Source of the DNA: Novosphingobium clariflavum
GTDB taxonomy: Bacteria; Pseudomonadota; Alphaproteobacteria; Sphingomonadales; Sphingomonadaceae
Direction of reading: 5' to 3'
DNA length: 64,000 nucleotides
Assembly (NCBI RefSeq): GCF_026420865.1
Contig: NZ_JAPCWC010000001.1
Span: forward strand, 186,001-250,000
The first letter of the stretch is position 1. Every line of letters starts with the position of its first letter. The notes beneath the pieces are model-generated. The model was not told the DNA's origin. It did not search any database and saw nothing but the letters and a program-made list of their open reading frames with translations. This document shows, one piece after another, positions 58,420 to 64,000 of the stretch. The translations under genes and the position numbers were made by a program.

Positions 58420-59281
58420 AGGCGTTCTCCTCTGCCTGGCGGGCATTGCGCCGCCAGATCTTTTCCAGCGGCGCGAAGTCGGAGAAGCTGTCGGCTTCCC
58501 CGGAGAACTGCACCGTCTCCTTGGATCCCAGACCGAGGAATCCGCCTTGCGGCAATGACTGGGCAAACAGGCCGAACGCGCGGTCCTGCAGAACGCGGTC
58601 GAAATAGATCAGGACGTTGCGGCTCGACACGAACTGTACTTCCGAGAACACCGCGTCGCTGGCCAGGTTGTGGTCGGCAAAGACCGCACGCTTGCGCAGC
58701 GAGGGATCGAAGCGGGCGACGCCGAAATTGGCGGTGTAGTAGTCCGAAAGCGAGGCGCGCCCGCCCGCTTCCCGGTAATTGCGCGAGAAGCCGGCGATCC
58801 GCTCGATCTCGAAGACGCCTGCCTCCGCCTTGGCCAGCGCGGCGGGGTTGATGTCGGTGCAGTAGAACATCGTGCGGTCGGCCAGCCCCTCCTCGCGGAA
58901 CAGGATGGCGAGCGAATAGAACTCCTCGCCATTGGCGCAGCCCGCCACCCAGACCTTGATCGACGGCCAGGTCCGCAAGTGCGGCACCACCTGTTCGCGG
59001 ATGGCACGGAAATACTCGGGATCACGGAACATCTCGCTGACCTGGATGGTCAGGAAACCGATCAGCGCATTGAGGCTGTCGGGATCGTGGAGGATCCGGT
59101 CGAGCAGGCCCGACAAGTGCGCGCAGCCGAAATGCGACTGGGCCCGCTGCAGCCGGCGCAGCAGCGAGGCGCGCGAATAGTCGCGAAAGTCGTACTGGTA
59201 GCGCCGCCAGATTGCCTCGACGATGAGGTCGGCCTCGATGTTCTCGAGGGTTTCCTTGGGGCGCAGGGCACGGCCCCTCAT
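58409..59281 (-). CDS. CheR-type protein-glutamate methyltransferase
   Basis: A 290-residue CheR. The SAM-binding motif is VWVAGCANGEEFYSLAI; other signatures are QVSEMFRDPEYFRAIREQVV and FVSSRNVLIYFDRVLQDRAF. It starts by ATGA overlap with the hybrid kinase upstream and overlaps the next kinase start. No CheB or chemoreceptor accompanies it, so its target may be the chemoreceptor at 6860 elsewhere in the cell or a non-chemotactic kinase partner. Confidence 0.9.
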   Translation of the reverse strand: MRGRALRPKETLENIEADLIVEAIWRRYQYDFRDYSRASLLRRLQRAQSHFGCAHLSGLLDRILHDPDSLNALIGFLTIQVSEMFRDPEYFRAIREQVVPHLRTWPSIKVWVAGCANGEEFYSLAILFREEGLADRTMFYCTDINPAALAKAEAGVFEIERIAGFSRNYREAGGRASLSDYYTANFGVARFDPSLRKRAVFADHNLASDAVFSEVQFVSSRNVLIYFDRVLQDRAFGLFAQSLPQGGFLGLGSKETVQFSGEADSFSDFAPLEKIWRRNARQAEENAFAH

Positions 59282-62200
59282 CGCGGCATCCATACGCGCA
59301 CCAGGCTGAGCAGCTTGTCGACGTCGAGCGGCTTCGACAGGTAGTCGTTGGCCCCGGCCTCGATGCATTCGAGGTGATCGCGCTCCATCGCCTTGGCAGT
59401 GAGCGCGATGATCGGCAGCTGGCCCCACTGTTCGTGGCGGCGGATCTCGCGGGTGCAGGCCAGCCCGTCCATTTCCGGCATCATCACGTCCATCAGCACG
59501 AGATCGACCGGCGGTCCGTCGCTGTCCGCCGCGCGCGCAAGTTCGGCCAGCGCCTCGATGCCGTTGCGGGCGATGCGCACCGAGACGCCGTGGGGTTCCA
59601 GCACCGAGGTCAGCGCGTAGACGTTGCGGATGTCGTCCTCGACGACCAGGATATGGCGCCCTTCCAGCGCCGCATCGCGGCCCAGCGAGCGGGCGAGGAG
59701 TTGCTGCTTGTCCTGCGGCAGTTCCGAGACGACCTGGTGGAGGAACAGCGTCACCTCGTCGAGCAGGCGTTCCGGGCTCTTGGCGCCCTTGACGATGATC
59801 GACTTGGAGTAGCGGCGCAGGCGCATCTCCTCCTCTTCGGAGAGTTCGCGGCCGGTATAGACGATGACCGGCGGGAAACTGACGCTTTCGTCGTGGGCAA
59901 GCCGGTCGAGCAGGTCCAGCCCCGACATGTCGGGCAGGTTGAGGTCCAGCACCATGCAGTCGAACGTGCCGTCCGCCAGCCGTTCGAGACATTCCGCCGC
60001 GCTCTGCACTTCGACCGTCTCGACATCGCGCGAGGCGAGCAGGTGGTGCACGGCATCGGCCTGGCGGGCATCGTCCTCCACCACCAGCACCCGGCGCAGG
60101 CGCTGCGCCATGCGGGCCTCGAGGCCTTCGAGCATGGTGACCAGCGTTTCGCGGGTGACCGGCTTGAACAGGTAGCCCACCGCGCCGCTGGCAAGCGCGC
60201 CATGATCGTCATGGTCGGCCGAGACGATATGCACCGGGATATGCCGCGTGCGGGTATCGCGCTTGATCCGGTCGAGCACCGAAAGGCCGGTATGGTCGGG
60301 CAGGTGCATGTCGAGGATGACCGCCTGGGGCAGGTATTGCCGGGCCAGCAGGGCCCCTTCGTCGGCGGTGGTGGCGATCAGGTACTGGAAGCCCAGTTCA
60401 TGCGCGAGATCGCCGAGGATGCGGGCGAAGGCCACATCGTCCTCGACGATGAGGATGACGCGGGAATCGCCGCTGAGCGCCTCGCGGTCGTCGGGCACGG
60501 CGACCGCGCGCGGTGCGGCGACGGGCCCGGCGACGGGCGCAGCGACTGGCGGGGCAGCCGATCGGCTGGCCGAGCGGGGCAGGGCGGCGGTGTCGGCGGC
60601 GGCGAAGCGTTCGGGCACCTCGATCGCGAACGTGCTTCCCTGGCCCGGCGCGCTGACGAGCGAGATCGTCCCGCCCAGCAGACGGGCCAGTTCGCGCGAG
60701 ATCGACAGGCCAAGGCCGGTGCCGCCGAACTTGCGGGCAATGCCGCCATCGGCCTGGCGGAAGGCCTCGAAGATCGCGTCCTGCTGGTTCTTGGCGATGC
60801 CGGGCCCGGTGTCGCGGACGGCAAAGACCACATGCCCGGGCTTGCCGGTACCGACGCTCAGCGCCACTTCGCCGGCGGCCGTGAACTTCACCGCGTTCGA
60901 GAGGAAGTTCTTGAGCACCTGTTCGAGACGGAGCCCGTCGGTCTCGATGTCGGCGGGTGCGCCGGGGGCGATCTCGACCGACAGGCGCAGGCCCTTTTCG
61001 GAGGCGGGGACCGCAAAGGTGTCCTCCAGCCGGCGGACGAGGGTGCTGACCGGCATCTGCGCCGGTTGCAGTTCGAGACGTCCGGCCTCGATCTTGGAAA
61101 TGTCGAGGACGTCGTTGATGAGCAGCAGCAGGTCGTTGCCCGAGGACTCGATGGTCTCGGCGTAGCGGACCTGCTCGTCGGTCAGGTTGGCGCCGCGGTT
61201 GTCGGCCAGCAGGCGGGCCATGATGAGCAGCGAGTTCAGCGGCGTGCGCAGTTCGTGGCTCATGTTCGCCAGGAATTCGCTCTTGTAGCGGCTGGCCTGC
61301 TCCAGTTCCTCGGTCTGGTTTCGCAGCTGTGTCTGCGAGCGGGTCAGCTCGTCGCGCTGCGCCTCCAGCGATTGGGCCTGCTCCTCCAGCTGCGAATTGC
61401 TGCGTTCGAGTTCGGCCTGCTGCTCTTCGAGCTGGGCCTGCGACTGGAGCAGCAACTTGCTCTGCGCTTCCAGTTCGTCGTTGGTGGCGCGCAGTTCCTC
61501 GCTCTGGTTCTGGAGTTCCTCGGCCTGCTGCTGGGTTTCGGCGAGCAGCGTCTCGAGCCGGGCGCGGTACTTGGCGGCGCGCAGGGTCAGACCCACCGGC
61601 CCGGCGACGAGGTCCAGGAACGCGGCAAAGTCCTGCGGGCGGGCTTCGTCGGTATCGAGGAAACCGAGTTCGAGGACTGCGTTGACTTGCGCGTCGACGT
61701 GCGTTGCCCCCATCACCAGCCTGGCGGGGGTGCCCCGGCCCAGTGCGGAACCGAAGGCGAGATAGCCGTCGGGAACCTGTTCCACCAGTGTCGTGCGGCC
61801 ATGGGCGATCACTTCGCCGAGCAGGCCGGTGCCGGGCGCGATCTCCTCGGGCACCCCGGCGTCGGCGGGGACACCCCAGGTGGCGATGCGGCGATAGCTG
61901 CCGTCGCCCTGCACGAAGATGGCGCCGGCAATCGCGCCGAAACGCTCGCCGACGAAGGCGAGGGTGCGGCTGCCGACATCGGCGAGCGGCAGGTTGCCGG
62001 CGGTGGCGCGGGCGAGTTCGGCCTCGCTGGCGCGGAGCCACTGCGCGTGCCGGGTCTCATTACGGTAGCGGATCAGCAGGTAGCCGATACCTGCCACCAG
62101 CAGGTTGGTGGTGCCTGACAACGCGCGGTTGATTAGCGCGACTTCGGGACCGAGGCCGTCGGGGGCGACGAAATAGGCGATGAATGCGCAGCCGATGCCG

Positions 62201-62394
62201 GCGATCGCGGCGAGCAGCGGGATGACCTTGCGCTGCGCGGCATAGGCCAGCACGGTGGGAAGCAGATAGAGCACGCTGACGCCGGTGCCGAGCGGCACCA
62301 GAATGTCCAGGGCAAGGCACAGCACGAGCGCGCCGGTAACCGCCGCTGCAATCTTGTTCTGCGGCGTGAATGCCGGGCCTGGTGTCATCGTCAT
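59278..62394 (-). CDS. Hybrid histidine kinase with GAF and three receiver domains
   Basis: A 1038-residue membrane-anchored kinase. Three to four helices (about residues 10-110), a GAF domain (about 135-280), a long Gln/Glu-rich coiled coil (about 285-370), then HisKA with His380 (NMSHELRTPLNSLL) and an ATPase domain (ends VSAPGQGSTFAIEVPERF). Three receiver domains follow, each with Asp-containing cores (VILDMHLPDHTGL, MVLDLNLPDMSGL, VLMDVMMPEMDGL). A four-step phosphorelay is possible but no Hpt is in the window. ATG at 62394 was chosen as it starts just before the first helix. Confidence 0.88.
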   Translation of the reverse strand: MTMTPGPAFTPQNKIAAAVTGALVLCLALDILVPLGTGVSVLYLLPTVLAYAAQRKVIPLLAAIAGIGCAFIAYFVAPDGLGPEVALINRALSGTTNLLVAGIGYLLIRYRNETRHAQWLRASEAELARATAGNLPLADVGSRTLAFVGERFGAIAGAIFVQGDGSYRRIATWGVPADAGVPEEIAPGTGLLGEVIAHGRTTLVEQVPDGYLAFGSALGRGTPARLVMGATHVDAQVNAVLELGFLDTDEARPQDFAAFLDLVAGPVGLTLRAAKYRARLETLLAETQQQAEELQNQSEELRATNDELEAQSKLLLQSQAQLEEQQAELERSNSQLEEQAQSLEAQRDELTRSQTQLRNQTEELEQASRYKSEFLANMSHELRTPLNSLLIMARLLADNRGANLTDEQVRYAETIESSGNDLLLLINDVLDISKIEAGRLELQPAQMPVSTLVRRLEDTFAVPASEKGLRLSVEIAPGAPADIETDGLRLEQVLKNFLSNAVKFTAAGEVALSVGTGKPGHVVFAVRDTGPGIAKNQQDAIFEAFRQADGGIARKFGGTGLGLSISRELARLLGGTISLVSAPGQGSTFAIEVPERFAAADTAALPRSASRSAAPPVAAPVAGPVAAPRAVAVPDDREALSGDSRVILIVEDDVAFARILGDLAHELGFQYLIATTADEGALLARQYLPQAVILDMHLPDHTGLSVLDRIKRDTRTRHIPVHIVSADHDDHGALASGAVGYLFKPVTRETLVTMLEGLEARMAQRLRRVLVVEDDARQADAVHHLLASRDVETVEVQSAAECLERLADGTFDCMVLDLNLPDMSGLDLLDRLAHDESVSFPPVIVYTGRELSEEEEMRLRRYSKSIIVKGAKSPERLLDEVTLFLHQVVSELPQDKQQLLARSLGRDAALEGRHILVVEDDIRNVYALTSVLEPHGVSVRIARNGIEALAELARAADSDGPPVDLVLMDVMMPEMDGLACTREIRRHEQWGQLPIIALTAKAMERDHLECIEAGANDYLSKPLDVDKLLSLVRVWMPR

Positions 62395-62684
62395 ACTCTG
62401 GGAGAGGAAACCGGCACGCGGCAGGACGGCGCGGCCCCCAACCCATGCGCGCGTCCGGATCAGGGCTCTAACGTATAAGTTGCCGGATCGTTCCCGGCTA
62501 CAGCGCATTGATTTTGCTTGATGCGCTTTTGCCGCGATCGTGCGGCGTCCGGGCTTGCCAGTTCGCGCTTGCGCGCTAGTGAATTGATTTTGACGTTTGC
62601 ATCCCCTGGCGGATCGGATGGGTTTGCAAATGGCAGAATCGAACCACCAGGCTCCCGCGCCACCATTCGATTGAGGGCAAGATC
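62395..62684. other. Intergenic region between hybrid kinase and peptidase
   Basis: 290 bases with no gene supported. A GCGCAT/ATGCGC inverted pair (62503-62526) around an AT-rich centre could be part of a promoter. GAGGG before 62685 serves the downstream gene. Confidence 0.5.
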
Positions 62685-64000
62685 TTGAAATCCATGCTGC
62701 GCGGCGTGTTCGCCACGTCTTTCCTGATGATGAGTCTCACAACCATGTCCCATGCCGCAACACCAGCCGATGCCGCCCAGCCCGCCAGCGACCGCTGGAT
62801 CTGGCTGGAGGATCTTGAGGGCAAGCCGGTGATGGACTGGGTGAAGGCGCATAATGCCGTCACCGAAAAGCGTCTCGAGGGCGATCCGCGCTACCAGACC
62901 TTCTACGATCAGGCGCTGGCCATCTCCGGCGCCAAGGATCGCATTCCCGCGCCGCATTTCCTTGGCGGGCAGATTTACAACTTCTGGCAGGACGAGCAGC
63001 ACTTGCGCGGCATCTGGCGGCGCACGTCGCTGGCGGACTACCGTTCGGCCGCTCCGCGCTGGGAGACGGTGCTCGACGTCGACGCGCTGGGCAAGGCCGA
63101 AGGCAGGAGCTGGGTCTATCAGGGCTCGGACTGTCTCGAGCCGGAGCAGCGCCTGTGCCTCGTTTCCTTGTCCGACGGCGGCGAGGACGCGGTCGAGGTG
63201 CGCGAGTTCGACCTGCAGGCCCGCGCCTTCGTGCCGGGCGGTTTCCACATTCCGCGTGCCAAGCAGGGCATCGCCTGGGAAGACGCCGACCATCTGCTGG
63301 TCGCCACCGAATGGACGCCGGGCGACATGACCGGTTCGCTCTATCCCTACATCGTCAAGCGCGTCACGCGCGGCCGCCCGCTGTCCGAGGCGGTGGAGGT
63401 CTATCGCGGGCAGAAGAGCGACCTCGGCGTGTTCCCGGCGGTCCTTCACGATGCGCAGGGCCACCGCCTGGCCTATGTCTCGCGGGCGATCGACTTCTTC
63501 CACCAGCAGACCCTGGTCATGGCCGCGGACGGCAAGCTGCATGCCCTCGCCGTGCCGCAGAAGGTCGCGGTGGCGGGGCTGGTGGCGGGACAGGTGGTGT
63601 TCCGCCTCGACGAGGCCTGGGGCGATCTGCCGGCGGGTTCGGTGGCAACGGTTCCGCTGGATGAGCTGCTGGCCCGTCCCGAGGCGCTGAAGCCCCGGCT
63701 GGCCTGGAAGCCGGCCGCGCGCGAGGCGCTGGACGGCATCTCGGCCACGCGCGACCGGCTGCTGCTCTCGGTGCTGGACAACGTCAACGGGCGCCTGCTG
63801 TCGCTGGCGCCGGTGGCCGGTGGCGGCTGGAGCGAGCAGACCCTGCCGCTGCCCGACAAGATGGCGCTGAACTTCGGTTCGGCGGATTTCGGCAGCAATC
63901 TTACCTTCGCGTCGGCGGAAGGCTTCACCACGCCGAGCACGCTCTATCTGGTCGATGCCGCCGGCAGTGCTCCGGCCGAGCCGCTCAAGAGCCTGCCGCC
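62685..64000 (+). CDS. Prolyl oligopeptidase-family serine peptidase, 3' end cut by window edge
   Basis: The first 438 residues of an exported S9-family peptidase. A TTG start (MKSMLRGVFATSFLMMSLTT) with GAGGG at good spacing gives a signal peptide ending near SHAA; ATG at 62694 is the alternative. The family opening DRWIWLEDLEGKPVMDWVKA is followed by beta-propeller sequence. The catalytic Ser-Asp-His domain lies beyond base 64000. Likely cleaves short proline-containing peptides in the periplasm. Confidence 0.85.
   Translation, partial: MKSMLRGVFATSFLMMSLTTMSHAATPADAAQPASDRWIWLEDLEGKPVMDWVKAHNAVTEKRLEGDPRYQTFYDQALAISGAKDRIPAPHFLGGQIYNFWQDEQHLRGIWRRTSLADYRSAAPRWETVLDVDALGKAEGRSWVYQGSDCLEPEQRLCLVSLSDGGEDAVEVREFDLQARAFVPGGFHIPRAKQGIAWEDADHLLVATEWTPGDMTGSLYPYIVKRVTRGRPLSEAVEVYRGQKSDLGVFPAVLHDAQGHRLAYVSRAIDFFHQQTLVMAADGKLHALAVPQKVAVAGLVAGQVVFRLDEAWGDLPAGSVATVPLDELLARPEALKPRLAWKPAAREALDGISATRDRLLLSVLDNVNGRLLSLAPVAGGGWSEQTLPLPDKMALNFGSADFGSNLTFASAEGFTTPSTLYLVDAAGSAPAEPLKSLP

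Noticed and set aside
62503..62526. GCGCAT/ATGCGC pair as a terminator or operator
   Set aside because: Six-base arms with a 12-base loop and no T-run; too weak to call beyond an intergenic note.

Overview
The window looks like an accessory, nutrient-scavenging stretch of a GC-rich alphaproteobacterium of the Sphingomonadales (Novosphingobium/Sphingomonas-like). The basis is seven TonB-dependent receptors (several of the Caulobacter type with an N-terminal STN domain), three ECF sigma/FecR cell-surface signalling pairs, methyl-accepting and HisKA_2 sensor sequences typical of this order, and small TAGAGCG-ended intergenic repeats. No tRNA, rRNA, prophage or CRISPR array was seen. Species assignment is inference.

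Layout. 1-6.8 kb (minus strand): an ECF sigma, FecR, STN-type receptor, esterase and pectinesterase series, read as a pectin-uptake unit. 6.9-8.6 kb: a chemoreceptor. 9.3-10.8 kb: a ProP-type transporter. 10.9-17.1 kb (plus): a second sigma/FecR/receptor unit ending in a secreted purple-acid-phosphatase-like enzyme. 17.1-18 kb: a lower-GC patch with two small membrane proteins. 18-22 kb: a receptor with a secreted HExxH protein. 22-24 kb: hypothetical proteins and repeats. 23.9-26.9 kb: three Tad-type pilin-like proteins, the largest carrying a long Gly/Asn-rich repeat domain. 27.2-29.5 kb: a tightly overlapped trio matching the two subunits of a C-glycoside deglycosidase with an esterase between them. 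29.7-43.7 kb: an iron/siderophore region with four receptors, a PepSY reductase-like protein, a sigma/FecR pair and a dedicated TonB. 43.7-54.3 kb: an operon for oxidative glycoside breakdown. 54.3-56.2 kb: a fatty acid hydroxylase with a 29-codon upstream ORF, then a LytTR regulator. 56.2-56.6 kb: gene and IS5-like remnants. 56.6-62.4 kb: a histidine kinase, CheR and hybrid kinase set. 62.7-64 kb: the start of a prolyl oligopeptidase.

The most interesting part is 43.7-54.3 kb. A single minus-strand series encodes cytochrome c, three xylose-isomerase-like TIM-barrel proteins, a sugar MFS transporter, a DUF1080 (3-keto-glycoside hydrolase type) protein, a Tat-exported gluconate-2-dehydrogenase subunit 3 homologue, a GMC flavoenzyme, a LacI regulator and a Dabb protein. 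A Gfo/Idh/MocA oxidoreductase is divergent, across a perfect TTTACCGGTAAA palindrome. Together with the C-glycoside deglycosidase-like trio about 15 kb away, this suggests that glycosides are oxidised at C3 in the periplasm and cleaved by elimination or hydration, without classical glycoside hydrolases. The domain families are known; their combination, export logic and substrates here are inference.

Genes in these units are often coupled by ATGA stop/start overlaps. I chose start codons from these overlaps, Shine-Dalgarno sequences and signal peptides.
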